64,000 nt of DNA from Pedobacter sp. SL55 (GTDB lineage Bacteria; Bacteroidota; Bacteroidia; Sphingobacteriales; Sphingobacteriaceae): the NCBI RefSeq assembly GCF_026625705.1, contig NZ_CP113059.1:1054001-1118000 (forward strand), written 5' to 3'. The notes beneath the pieces were generated by a model. It did no database searches and was not told the origin of the DNA. It saw nothing but the letters and a program-made list of their open reading frames with translations. The position numbers were made by a program, and so were the translations under genes. Position 1 is the stretch's first letter, and every line of letters starts with the position of its first letter. Positions 45,927 to 54,034 of the stretch are shown here, piece by piece.

Positions 45927-46607
45927 ATGAAAAGTCTTAAAATCATACTCGCAATTTGTTTATTAACCTTTACAGCAAAAGCCCAAGATGCGGTATTAAT
46001 TAGCGAAGGGAATTTTGTGCGTGGCGAAATTAAAGGCACTAATTACAGATCTGTTTTTATCCAAATAGAAGAGCAGGGTTTAAAAGAATATAAGGCTAAA
46101 GACATCAAATCTTTTCTTTGGAATGGCGATACTTACGAAAGCAAACCTTTTATTGTGGGTAAAAAAGCTGCCGTAAAGTTTTTTAGATTAGTAGAAGGCG
46201 GCAAGGTAAACCTATATGCCGTTGGTGGTAGTTCTGGCGTAGAAGAACCTGCGCAACCCCGGGTAAAAGCCCGTCCAACTTTTGGGGTAGGCATGGGCAC
46301 TGGTGGTGGTATGGGCGGCGGTTTAGGCGGTGGCGTAAGTATTAACCTGGGCGGCGGCCGTGGTGGCGTGGAGAGACCGGCCGGAGCTGCACCGAAAGCT
46401 AAAGTTTTTTACTTTATTGAAAAGCCTGGCACTGGTCCAATGCAAGAAATTGCAGCCGATGGTTCTAGAACAGCGGCTACTAAAAACCTGCTATTAGCTA
46501 AACTTACGGGCGATGATGGTTTGGCAGAAAGTATTAAAGCAACCGAAAGTTTCGACGAAAAAATGTTGATTGCTTTAGTAAAATCTTATAACGAGGCGGT
46601 GAAGTAG
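45927..46607 (+). CDS. Secreted glycine-rich protein of unknown function
   Basis: A 226-residue exported protein with signal peptide ending TAKAQ. The N-terminal part (20-95: SEGNFVRGEIKGTNYRSVFIQ) may be a small beta domain. The middle (about 110-145) is almost pure Gly with Val, Met, Ser (for example GVGMGTGGGMGG). The C-terminal region (about 155-226) is a folded domain ending in DEKMLIALVKSYNEAVK. No family was recognised. Its last ~100 bp are duplicated at 47124-47228, downstream of a toxin-antitoxin pair. A TTAATTTG box 3 nt before ATG 45927 supports this start over the TTG at 45921. Confidence 0.7.
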   Translation: MKSLKIILAICLLTFTAKAQDAVLISEGNFVRGEIKGTNYRSVFIQIEEQGLKEYKAKDIKSFLWNGDTYESKPFIVGKKAAVKFFRLVEGGKVNLYAVGGSSGVEEPAQPRVKARPTFGVGMGTGGGMGGGLGGGVSINLGGGRGGVERPAGAAPKAKVFYFIEKPGTGPMQEIAADGSRTAATKNLLLAKLTGDDGLAESIKATESFDEKMLIALVKSYNEAVK

Positions 46608-46619
46608 GTTACGATTTTC
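46516..46619 (+). repeat. Copy 1 of a ~104-bp direct repeat (gene tail)
   Basis: Covers the 3' end and stop of the glycine-rich gene. It recurs 608 bp downstream with about five mismatches in 92 aligned bases. Confidence 0.9.
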
Positions 46620-46649
46620 TGAATCTTATCTTTAAATAAAAACAGAAAT

Positions 46650-46892
46650 ATGGATACTACATTTCGATTTTCATCTGCGCAAGAGATTACAGAAGAGTTT
46701 ATAGAAAAATTAAAAAGTTTCTATAGTGGAGTTCCTATTTCTATTACTGTACAAGAAGATTTCCAAATTCCAGAGTGGCAAAAAGAGCAAGTGCTTAAAA
46801 GGCAGCAGCATATTAAAAACCATCCGCAATCTTTAGTAGATTTTGATGAAATGATGCACAGTTTGGAGCAGGAATTGGATGATGAGCGCTAA
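46650..46892 (+). CDS. Putative type II antitoxin of an addiction module
   Basis: An 80-residue acidic protein. FIEKLKSFYSGVPISITVQ resembles the DNA-binding or dimerisation part of small antitoxins; the C-terminal part PEWQKEQVLKRQQHIKNHP, QSLVDFDEMMHSLEQELDDE matches the CHP02574/addiction-module-component style (PEWHKEEVLKR...SxVDFDE). It overlaps the next gene by 14 nt, the usual coupling in such modules. The pair sits between two copies of the upstream gene's tail. The family call is by pattern, not by database search. Confidence 0.7.
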   Translation: MDTTFRFSSAQEITEEFIEKLKSFYSGVPISITVQEDFQIPEWQKEQVLKRQQHIKNHPQSLVDFDEMMHSLEQELDDER

Positions 46893-47124
46893 AAAGCAAA
46901 TTGCTGAAATTGTAAAGAAAGATTTAAAAGAAGTTAATACAAAAGTAAATTTCATTGCTAAAAACCCACTTGTTTATCAAATTCGTTATGCCAATATTAG
47001 GGTGGCATTTACCGATAGGTTTCCTTATGGCATTCACTATGAATACAACGAACCAGAAAATGAAATAATCATATTAGCAGTTTTTCATACTTCAATAAAT
47101 CCCAAAACTTGGGAAGACAGATAA
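46879..47124 (+). CDS. RelE/ParE-type toxin, short form
   Basis: An 81-residue protein. The C-terminal half KNPLVYQIRYANIRVAFTDRFPYGIHYE and IIILAVFHTSINPKTW is the conserved core of ParE/RelE toxins (strands 2-4 with the RFPYGIHY and FHTS blocks); the longer runs are given in part only. Most relatives are about 95-100 residues and begin with a strand and a two-helix hairpin (for example AKKEIxEAxxYY...). Here that hairpin seems shortened: AKKQIAEI is followed at once by VKKDLKEVNTKVNFI. The toxin may be attenuated. Gyrase or ribosome as target cannot be judged. Confidence 0.7.
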   Translation: MMSAKKQIAEIVKKDLKEVNTKVNFIAKNPLVYQIRYANIRVAFTDRFPYGIHYEYNEPENEIIILAVFHTSINPKTWEDR

Positions 47125-47228
47125 TGGTTTGGCAGAAAGTATTAAAGCAACCGAAAGTTTCGACGAAAAAATGTTGATTGCTTTGGTAAAATCTTATAAT
47201 GAAGCGGGGAAGTAATTTGCCGATTTTC
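47124..47228 (+). repeat. Copy 2 of the ~104-bp direct repeat
   Basis: Repeats the tail of the gene at 45927 starting exactly at the toxin's stop codon and extending a few bases beyond the duplicated stop (shared CGATTTT). It has no start codon and is not a gene by itself. Confidence 0.9.
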
Positions 47229-47345
47229 CATTATTGGAAACTTACGAGGTTTTTAAACAACAAAGCCCACCATTTCACCTTTAAACAACAATAAGGCAGA
47301 ACGAGATTAAACTTCGTAAGTCTGGTTGTATTGCAAATCTTAAAG

Positions 47346-47648
47346 CTAGTTCTCCAAATGCTTTTTAACGCCCGCCAATTTCTGAATGCCATTAAAGGTA
47401 AAGGTTTTGCCAACAGCCATTTCTTTTTTCATGTCTTTATCCCAAACATGAATAACGGTGTCTCCAATAAACACCCAAGTTAATTTTTGATCTCCCATAT
47501 AAGTGCTCTTCACTTCTGTTATTACGCCAGAAATCGCTTTCTTATTTCTGCCCGGACTGTACTGAAAAGTTTGCTTTTGCTTCTTTTGTGCGTAAACCGA
47601 ACTTAAAACCAATAAGGTTAACACGCCTGTAAATAGATATTTTTTCAT
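47346..47648 (-). CDS. Small secreted protein, unknown function
   Basis: A 100-residue exported protein with signal peptide ending SVYAQ. The mature part begins QKKQKQTFQYSPGRN and continues with strands SGVITEVKSTYMG and KLTWVFIGDTVIHVWD, an OB-like or beta-rich pattern, ending KKHLEN. No family was recognised. The coding call is supported by a clean signal peptide and by a reading frame with typical codon use. It has no close neighbours on the same strand. Confidence 0.65.
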   Translation of the reverse strand: MKKYLFTGVLTLLVLSSVYAQKKQKQTFQYSPGRNKKAISGVITEVKSTYMGDQKLTWVFIGDTVIHVWDKDMKKEMAVGKTFTFNGIQKLAGVKKHLEN

Positions 47649-48097
47649 AGCATAGGTATAAGATGTATTCTAAGTATGAAAATAATATGCCAAAATTTTT
47701 CCTCGACCAGAAGGCTATATAACGGTTTACAAATCTTCTTACCCATTTTACTTGGGAAATTTTTGGCATAAAATTCCACAAATAACCATGGCGCTATAGC
47801 TAAAAGTTTTATGATTGTTTGCCATTCGATTTCTTTTTAGTTGGTGTTACACTCATCATATCAATCTTTACTGAACTCAGGTTGCTGGTTTCTGACACTC
47901 GAGATCTAAAAAAGAAGGTCCAAGAAACGCTACCTTAACCTGAAAACACCAGGCTGCGTTGCAACATTCAAATACAACCGTATAAAGAACTGATTTTCAA
48001 TTTTTTTAAATAAAAATAAAAATATAGGGTAACAATTTTCATGACAAGGTGATATACCAATGAAACAATCAATTTTTAACCTTTAAAAAATACGATC
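47649..48097. other. Gene-free interval
   Basis: No credible gene, RNA or strong repeat was seen. The last 100 nt are A/T-rich and probably contain the promoter of the gene at 48098. A weak palindrome-like CCTGAAAACACCAGG is at about 47938-47952. Confidence 0.4.
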
Positions 48098-48652
48098 ATG
48101 AAAAAGTCTATTAAAATTATTGGAATATTTGCTTTAGCAGTAGTTACCTTATTTGCTTGTAAAAAAGACAGAGAAGAAACCCAAAAAGACGAAAGATTTT
48201 CTGTAGCGATGAAAGTTGCTACGGCCAGAGGTGGTACAGAGGCGGCTATTTTAATTGGAAGCAAAGATGAACTAAAAACAGCATTAACTAAAAATGAGGG
48301 AAGAGTTTATCTAAAAAAAGTATCCGAAAAAAATAATGTATTTACACCTGTAGTTGGAGGTCCGGTAGATCCGGTTAACCCAATAGATTTATGTTGGAAA
48401 GAAATAGATGCTTATTACGAGGCAAATGTAGGCACTTGGAGAGAACAAGCAAACGCAACCTGTAAAGATGTGATAGTTTGTTTAACGTGCCCTAATGCGG
48501 GCGCAGGACTGTATGTGCTTTATGTAATTAAACCAAACTCGCCTAAATGCTTAGTAATGGATAGCTTTGAAGCTCAATTTAGTTTAATTGCTTTTAACTA
48601 TAATGATAACGAATTAGATAGCGAAGCTGTGGCTAACTTGATTAAAAAGTAA
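48098..48652 (+). CDS. Predicted lipoprotein of unknown function
   Basis: A 184-residue exported protein. The signal LAVVTLFAC with lipobox (LFAC) gives lipidation at Cys21, followed by KKDREE. The mature domain contains four cysteines (LCWKEI, ATCKDV, CLTC, KCLVMD) that could form two disulfides, and a Gly/Pro/Asp linker VVGGPVDPVNPIDLCW. No family is recognised. It sits between gene-free DNA and a terminator, so it is its own transcription unit. Confidence 0.65.
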   Translation: MKKSIKIIGIFALAVVTLFACKKDREETQKDERFSVAMKVATARGGTEAAILIGSKDELKTALTKNEGRVYLKKVSEKNNVFTPVVGGPVDPVNPIDLCWKEIDAYYEANVGTWREQANATCKDVIVCLTCPNAGAGLYVLYVIKPNSPKCLVMDSFEAQFSLIAFNYNDNELDSEAVANLIKK

Positions 48653-48663
48653 ATGCAATTCAA

Positions 48664-48709
48664 AAAAAATCAGCTTTTGGAACTATCTAATTTCAAAGGC
48701 TGATTTTTT
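48664..48709 (+). terminator. Intrinsic terminator after the lipoprotein gene
   Basis: ATCAGCTTTTG pairs imperfectly with CAAAGGCTGAT, followed by TTTTTTG. Confidence 0.65.
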
Positions 48710-48710
48710 G

Positions 48711-48989
48711 TTATTTATCTGAATGCCCTAAACTTTTCCCTGGACAAGAAATATCCCTAACTAACTGTTTCAGTTCCTTAGTTTCAGGAAAGCGACTTTC
48801 CGTTTTTCTATCAAAAATTAACTTGCTATCAATGCTAATCAAAAAAGTGCCACTCGTTTCGCTAGGCTTTAATGTTACGCCACCAAGTTCTTCTGCAAAT
48901 GTAGTAAGCAGCTCTTGTGCAAAATAGGCCGAACGTAACATCCAACCACATTTTGGACAATACTCTATAGTAACAACGGGTTTACTCAT
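48711..48989 (-). CDS. SelT/SelW/SelH-family (Rdx) protein
   Basis: A 92-residue thioredoxin-like protein of the Rdx family. The redox motif CPKC (Cys11, Cys14) follows the first strand VTIEYCPKCGW, where eukaryotic members carry selenocysteine; here both are plain Cys codons. The rest, VTLKPSETSGTFLISID and FPETKELKQLVRD, matches the family. Likely a small thiol oxidoreductase in the cytoplasm; partners unknown. Confidence 0.9.
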   Translation of the reverse strand: MSKPVVTIEYCPKCGWMLRSAYFAQELLTTFAEELGGVTLKPSETSGTFLISIDSKLIFDRKTESRFPETKELKQLVRDISCPGKSLGHSDK

Positions 48990-49032
48990 TGTAAAATTCT
49001 TTGTTCTCCTTTTGCCTTCTTGGTTGATAAGA

Positions 49033-49374
49033 TTACTTCTTCAAATCGTCCCAAAACTCTACAGCTCTGCGGTAATGTGGAATAACAATAGAGCCACCCA
49101 CCAAATTGGCAATCATGAAAACCTCGTTCATTTCATCATCACTAACACCTTCATTGTAGCATTTTTCTAAGTGATATTTGATACAATCATCACATCGTAA
49201 AACCATCGAAGCCACCAAGCCCAACATCTCTTTGGTTTTTACATTTAATGCGCCTTCTGCATAAGAAGTGGTATCTAACGCAAAAAAGCGCTTAATGTTG
49301 GTGTTGGCGGTTTCCATTACACGCTCGTTCATTTTAGAGCGATAGTCGTTAAATTCTTCTACTAGTTTTCCCAT
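49033..49374 (-). CDS. Carboxymuconolactone decarboxylase-family (AhpD-like) protein
   Basis: A 113-residue CMD-fold protein. The motif CDDCIKYHLEKC (Cys-x-x-Cys with a following His) is the AhpD-type peroxidase-coupled redox centre, and GLVASMVLR before it is typical. Likely an alkylhydroperoxidase-like disulfide reductase rather than a decarboxylase. The ATG at 49374 is chosen; the upstream 24 codons (ending QKLKNKIK) look like non-coding DNA. Neighbouring ATL and SelW genes give a mild redox and repair theme. Confidence 0.88.
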   Translation of the reverse strand: MGKLVEEFNDYRSKMNERVMETANTNIKRFFALDTTSYAEGALNVKTKEMLGLVASMVLRCDDCIKYHLEKCYNEGVSDDEMNEVFMIANLVGGSIVIPHYRRAVEFWDDLKK

Positions 49375-49449
49375 TTTAATTTTGTTTTTTAGTTTTTGGA
49401 TAGTTGGTTTTTTAGAACTAATGCAGCCTAAACAACGACAAACCAACTA

Positions 49450-49809
49450 TTAAAGCTCCTGCAACGGATCCCAAAAAACCTGTTTGAAATTCTTTATTTT
49501 ATCGTTAACAACAATAATTCCCTCTTTCTCTAGCATTTCTTGCATCTCGCTTGGTGGCGAGAAATGAAATCTGCCAGTGAGCAAACCGCTACTATTCACT
49601 ATTCTATGCGCTGGTACTTTTGGACTAGCCTGCCCAGCGTAGGCCATGGCATGCCCTACCATTCTAGACGAATTGGCTACACCCAAAGCCTTTGCTATAG
49701 CTCCGTAAGAAGTTACTCTTCCTTTGGGAACTAACCTTGCCACTTCGTAAACCTGTTCGTAAAAAGTTAGCGCTTGGGGCGTAGGGCTTTTGGGTCTTTG
49801 GTCTTTCAC
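49450..49809 (-). CDS. Alkyltransferase-like (ATL) MGMT-fold protein
   Basis: A 119-residue protein with the DNA-binding fold of O6-methylguanine-DNA methyltransferase. KGRVTSYGAIAKALG is the winged-helix start. At the active site, where transferases have PCHRV, it has PAHRIV (Ala67), so it cannot accept the alkyl group. That defines the ATL group, which binds O6-alkylguanine and hands it to nucleotide excision repair (established in E. coli and yeast). Start codon GTG. Convergent-neighbour free; trmB follows 8 nt upstream. Confidence 0.9.
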   Translation of the reverse strand: MKDQRPKSPTPQALTFYEQVYEVARLVPKGRVTSYGAIAKALGVANSSRMVGHAMAYAGQASPKVPAHRIVNSSGLLTGRFHFSPPSEMQEMLEKEGIIVVNDKIKNFKQVFWDPLQEL

Positions 49810-49817
49810 CTTAATGT

Positions 49818-50468
49818 CTAACTAAACGAAAACTGAATATAATTAATGTTTTTATCCTTTTTAAGGTAAATGCGCTCGTAATGTGTTTTTATAGAAAGTA
49901 CCTCGTCTACTAAATCCGATTGATATAAATGATCTGTATCTTTATGCGTAAGCAAACCTAACTCTGCTACTTTTTCTTTCGTATAGCCATACAAACCATC
50001 ATTATCTGTTTTTAGATTGATTTTGCCTCCATCAGCCAATAAGATTTTATATTTAGATAAGAAATTAGGCGATGTTAAACGTTTTTTCTCTCTACTAATT
50101 TGTGGTTGCGGATCGGCAAAAGTAATCCATATCTCGTCTATTTCTTGTTCCCCAAAATACTCCAGCAAATCTTCAATTTGGATACGCAAAAAAGCTAGAT
50201 TTGGTATATCCTCATCAACTCCAGTTCTAGCACCACGCCAAATTCGGTTTCCTTTTAGGTCTATACCTATGAAATTTTTTGCCGGAAAAAGCTTGGCCAA
50301 TCCAACCGAGTATTCCCCTTTTCCACAAGCCAATTCTAGCACAACTGGATTATCGTTTTTAAAGTGTGTTTTTGCCCAATTTCCTTTGAGCGCCTTGCCT
50401 TCTTCTAACTGATATACGTTCGGAAAGGTGTCTATTTCCGCAAATTTTCTGAGTTTGTCTTTTCCCAC
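49818..50468 (-). CDS. trmB: tRNA (guanine-N7-)-methyltransferase
   Basis: Adds N7-methyl to G46 of tRNA. The 216-residue enzyme has the SAM loop VLELACGKGEYSVG, NFIGIDLKGNRIW, DEIWITFADPQP (the TrmB-specific FPDPWPK-like site) and TDNDGLYGY. It uses a GTG start (GTGGGAAAAGAC). It is 8 nt upstream of the ATL gene and the two overlap in function only loosely. Complete. Confidence 0.95.
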   Translation of the reverse strand: MGKDKLRKFAEIDTFPNVYQLEEGKALKGNWAKTHFKNDNPVVLELACGKGEYSVGLAKLFPAKNFIGIDLKGNRIWRGARTGVDEDIPNLAFLRIQIEDLLEYFGEQEIDEIWITFADPQPQISREKKRLTSPNFLSKYKILLADGGKINLKTDNDGLYGYTKEKVAELGLLTHKDTDHLYQSDLVDEVLSIKTHYERIYLKKDKNINYIQFSFS

Positions 50469-50788
50469 AACTAATAATTAAAGTGTAAAAGTAAGATTTA
50501 ATTAGCTATTCCGTTATTGATGCAGCGTAACTATTGCGTACAAAAGCAATCTAACACTTAAAAACTAAATGAGTATATCACTAAAATTAACATTCGTAAG
50601 TTGTTACTTGCTTTATTTTCTTTCGACAAAACATCAATAACAATGAAAATTTAACTTTTCGTTAAGACAGAAATGCTTTCATTCTATTTAACTTGCGAAA
50701 AAATTAAAGAAACACGTGGGGGTAAGCCCTCTTTTTCTTGTCATAAATCAAAACACCATTAATTAACATTGTAAATTCCGATACGTAA
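50469..50788. other. Gene-free interval upstream of the TonB receptor gene
   Basis: A/T-rich DNA between two divergently transcribed genes. It must hold promoters for trmB (minus) and the receptor (plus). No strong TAnnTTTG with TTTG pair, riboswitch or repeat was identified. Confidence 0.4.
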
Positions 50789-53122
50789 ATGATATCTAAT
50801 TTCTTTAAGCTTGTCTTAATCCTAATCAGCTTCTCTTTCTTAAGTATTTCTGGCGCATTTGCACAACAAACCTTTAAAATTTCGGGCCATGTAAAATCTG
50901 GAGATAGCCGGATAGAAGCAGCCACCATTAACATTGTGGAAGCAAAGCGAAACATAATGGCCGATAGCTTAGGTAATTACGAAGTAGAACTAAGGGCTGG
51001 AAACTATACTTTTGTCATTAGTGCCATAGGAATGGCTACTTTGCGGAAAACAGTAAAAGTTTCGAAGAATACAAAGCTCAATTTCGAATTAGAAGATAGC
51101 GCCAATAACCTCGATGAAATTGTAATTTCTACCGCCAAAGATGACCGCAGCTTATCTAGTCCGCAAATGGGAGCCGAACGTTTAACGATGAAAACCATCA
51201 AGAACATTCCGCTTATTTTTGGCGAACGTGATATTTTGAAAGCCATTCAGCTTTTGCCTGGCATCAAGTCGGCAGGCGAAGGTGGCGCCGGTATTTACGT
51301 ACGCGGAGGCTCTGCAGATCAAAATTTAGTCCTGATGGATGATGTGCCTGTTTACAATGCAGCGCATTTGCTAGGCTTCTTCTCCACTTTTAATCCAGAC
51401 GCTGTTGAAGATATTACAGTTTACAAAACCGGAATGCCCTCGCAATTTGGCGGCCGTTTATCTTCTGTGTTAGACATTAAAATGCGACAAGGAGAAACAG
51501 AAAAGTTCTCCGCATCGGGTGGCATCGGCTTAATTTCTTCTAAATTAACACTTGAAGGCCCCATCCAAAAAAACAAATCTTCTTTTATCATTTCTGGGAG
51601 AAGAACCTATGTAGATGCTTTGCTACGTCTTTCTCCTGATAGTTCTATCAATCAAAACACCTTATATTTTTATGATGTAAACGGCAAAGCCGATTTTCAG
51701 TTGGGAGAAAATGACAAATTAACTTTTTCTGGTTATTTGGGCAGCGATAAATTAGGTTTGGCAAAAACATTTGGTTTAAGCTGGGGAAATGGAATTGCGA
51801 GTGCGCAATGGAGACATATTTTTTCTCAGAAACTAACTTCTAGTACCATTGCTTCGTACACAAGCTATCAAAATAAAATAGAAGTAAATACTGGTATAGA
51901 TAATGTACGTATATTTTCACAATTGAAAGATTGGGGCTTAAAGCAAAGCTTCTTTTGGCAAGCTTCGGACAAGAACTTAGTTAAATTTGGCATCAATTCT
52001 ATTTATCATACTGTTACACCTGGAGAAATCACTTCAGAAGGCGCCTCTAGCTACAACCCTGTTAACTATCAAGAAAGGTTTTCTTTAGAAAATGCGCTTT
52101 TCGCCTCAAGCGATTGGCAAGCTTCCGAAAAACTAAATATTGGCTTTGGTTTGCGCTTAACTGGTTTTAGCGTTTTAGGCGGTGGCGATTTTTTAACCGT
52201 AAGTCCAGAGGGAGATATTCTTAATTCCACCTATTACAAAAAAGGCGATTTTGTAAAAACTTACCTCAACTTAGAACCACGTTTATCATTAAGTTATTTG
52301 TTAAACCAGCAAAGTTCAGTTAAGGCTTCTTACGTAAGAAATACGCAAAACATGCACCTTATTTCTAACTCTACCTCTAGTAGACCCAGCGATAAATGGT
52401 TGCCAAGTTCTTTAATGGTTAAACCAGAAATTTCTGATCAGCTTGCCGTAGGTTACTACAGAAATTTGTTAGATAATGCTTTTGAGTTAAATGTAGAGAG
52501 CTATTACAAAACCATGGACAATCAAATTGATTATAGAGATGGTGCAGAAACTTTTAATTCGGACAATATCGAAACCCAAATTTTATATGGTATAGGAAGG
52601 GCTTATGGTCTAGAGTTGCTATTTAAGAAAAAGAAAGGAGATTTTACTGGATGGCTAAGTTATACGCTTTCTAAAACCGAGCGAAAAATAGGAGAAATTA
52701 ATGGAGGAAATTGGTATAATGCCCGCCAAGACCGTACACATGAAATAGCTTTGGTGGGTTCGTACCAACTGAATAAAAAGTGGAACCTGAATGCCTCTTG
52801 GATTTATTATACTGGAGATGCCATTACTTTTCCAACAGGAAAATACAATATGGATGGCCAAACATTTTTTTATTACACAGAAAGAAATATGTACCGCATG
52901 CCAGCTTACCATCGTTTAGATTTAGGAGCAAACTTACAGCTGAAGCAGAAGAAAAACTACAGCTCGGAACTCTCTTTTAGCTTATATAATGCCTATGGTA
53001 GAAAAAATGCTTACACTATAGAGTTTAGAGAAGCAGAAAACGATCCCACAAAAACCGAAGTGGTACGTACTTCATTGTTTCAATTTCTACCCTCAATTTC
53101 TTACAATTTCAAATTCAAATAG
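50789..53122 (+). CDS. TonB-dependent outer-membrane receptor
   Basis: A 777-residue outer-membrane transporter. The signal peptide ends SGAFAQ (about residue 26). A carboxypeptidase-regulatory-like domain (about 27-105, FKISGHVKSGDSRIEAATI) leads into the plug (about 125-230: GEGGAGIYVRGGSADQNLVLMD, DDVPVYNAAHLLG) and a 22-strand barrel ending in FKFK. It is followed after 9 nt by a DUF4249 lipoprotein, the usual partner in this phylum. The substrate is unknown; this is not a SusC/SusD pair. Confidence 0.93.
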   Translation: MISNFFKLVLILISFSFLSISGAFAQQTFKISGHVKSGDSRIEAATINIVEAKRNIMADSLGNYEVELRAGNYTFVISAIGMATLRKTVKVSKNTKLNFELEDSANNLDEIVISTAKDDRSLSSPQMGAERLTMKTIKNIPLIFGERDILKAIQLLPGIKSAGEGGAGIYVRGGSADQNLVLMDDVPVYNAAHLLGFFSTFNPDAVEDITVYKTGMPSQFGGRLSSVLDIKMRQGETEKFSASGGIGLISSKLTLEGPIQKNKSSFIISGRRTYVDALLRLSPDSSINQNTLYFYDVNGKADFQLGENDKLTFSGYLGSDKLGLAKTFGLSWGNGIASAQWRHIFSQKLTSSTIASYTSYQNKIEVNTGIDNVRIFSQLKDWGLKQSFFWQASDKNLVKFGINSIYHTVTPGEITSEGASSYNPVNYQERFSLENALFASSDWQASEKLNIGFGLRLTGFSVLGGGDFLTVSPEGDILNSTYYKKGDFVKTYLNLEPRLSLSYLLNQQSSVKASYVRNTQNMHLISNSTSSRPSDKWLPSSLMVKPEISDQLAVGYYRNLLDNAFELNVESYYKTMDNQIDYRDGAETFNSDNIETQILYGIGRAYGLELLFKKKKGDFTGWLSYTLSKTERKIGEINGGNWYNARQDRTHEIALVGSYQLNKKWNLNASWIYYTGDAITFPTGKYNMDGQTFFYYTERNMYRMPAYHRLDLGANLQLKQKKNYSSELSFSLYNAYGRKNAYTIEFREAENDPTKTEVVRTSLFQFLPSISYNFKFK

Positions 53123-53131
53123 CCGATACAG

Positions 53132-53938
53132 ATGAATAATTTCAAACAAATCTTTGCTTTTCTTTCAATGGTATTTCTTCTATCCTCATGTGAGGAAGTG
53201 ATAGAACTAAATTTAGATACGGCTGCAGAAAAATATGTAATAGAGGCCACATTAACAGATCAGGCCAACGGAGCTCGTGTATTAATTAGCAAAACCAAAA
53301 GCTACAACAGCAGTAATGATTTTGCCGGCGTTAGCGAAGCAGTAGTAGAAATAGAAGATCAACTAGGTAATGTAACTCGATTAACCGAAAGCGCAAAACC
53401 TGGAGTTTACCTACACGCAACTTTAAAAGGCACTCCTACACAAACTTATAAGCTTCGCATAACCATTGCAGAACAAGCATTTACAGCTACCTGTACCATG
53501 CCCGCTGTAGTTGCGCTGCAAGATGTTTACCCCTATGAGTTAAATTTATTTGATGGCCCTCGTCTGTTTACCCATGTGAAATATACAGATCCAATAGGCG
53601 TTAAAAACTTTTATCGTTTTATAGAATATAAGAACGATGTATATACTAAATCTATTATGGCAACTAATGATGAGTTTACCGATGGAAGAACGGTTAACCA
53701 AACCATATTTCCTTATGAGTTTGATGAGGAAAGCAAGCTCAAAAAGGGAGATAAAATTAAGTTAGAATTTTTAACTATTGACGAACCTGTTTACAAATAC
53801 TGGTTTAGCGTAGATAATGGGGCACAAGGAGGTGGAGATAGCGCTGCACCAGCCAACCCTGTAAGTAACATTAAAGGAGGTGCCATTGGCTACTTCAGCG
53901 CACATACCATACAAAGCAAAGAGTACACGGTTCAGTAG
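53132..53938 (+). CDS. DUF4249 lipoprotein, TonB-receptor partner
   Basis: A 268-residue lipoprotein. The signal LSMVFLLSSC with lipobox (LSSC) gives lipidation at Cys20, followed by EEVIELNLD, the family's opening. Short beta strands such as YVIEATLTDQANGARVLIS and YKLRITIAEQAFTATCTM are Ig-like. DUF4249 proteins are found directly after TonB-dependent receptors and are thought to be surface lipoproteins acting with them. The end GYFSAHTIQSKEYTV is typical, so the protein is complete. Confidence 0.88.
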   Translation: MNNFKQIFAFLSMVFLLSSCEEVIELNLDTAAEKYVIEATLTDQANGARVLISKTKSYNSSNDFAGVSEAVVEIEDQLGNVTRLTESAKPGVYLHATLKGTPTQTYKLRITIAEQAFTATCTMPAVVALQDVYPYELNLFDGPRLFTHVKYTDPIGVKNFYRFIEYKNDVYTKSIMATNDEFTDGRTVNQTIFPYEFDEESKLKKGDKIKLEFLTIDEPVYKYWFSVDNGAQGGGDSAAPANPVSNIKGGAIGYFSAHTIQSKEYTVQ

Positions 53939-54034
53939 TTTTTGCAATAAGGCTTCTTAACTTTAGATTTCATTTTAAGGCAGACATTGTTTAAATTTAT
54001 AGCTAAATATTATTGCTATCAATTTTAACTATAT

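Noticed and set aside
47542..47781. Open frame on the minus strand over the secreted protein gene
   Set aside because: Overlaps a better-supported gene with a signal peptide, lacks motifs and has poor composition.
50789..53938. SusC/SusD polysaccharide-utilisation pair
   Set aside because: The partner gene is DUF4249, not SusD, and no glycoside hydrolase is nearby.
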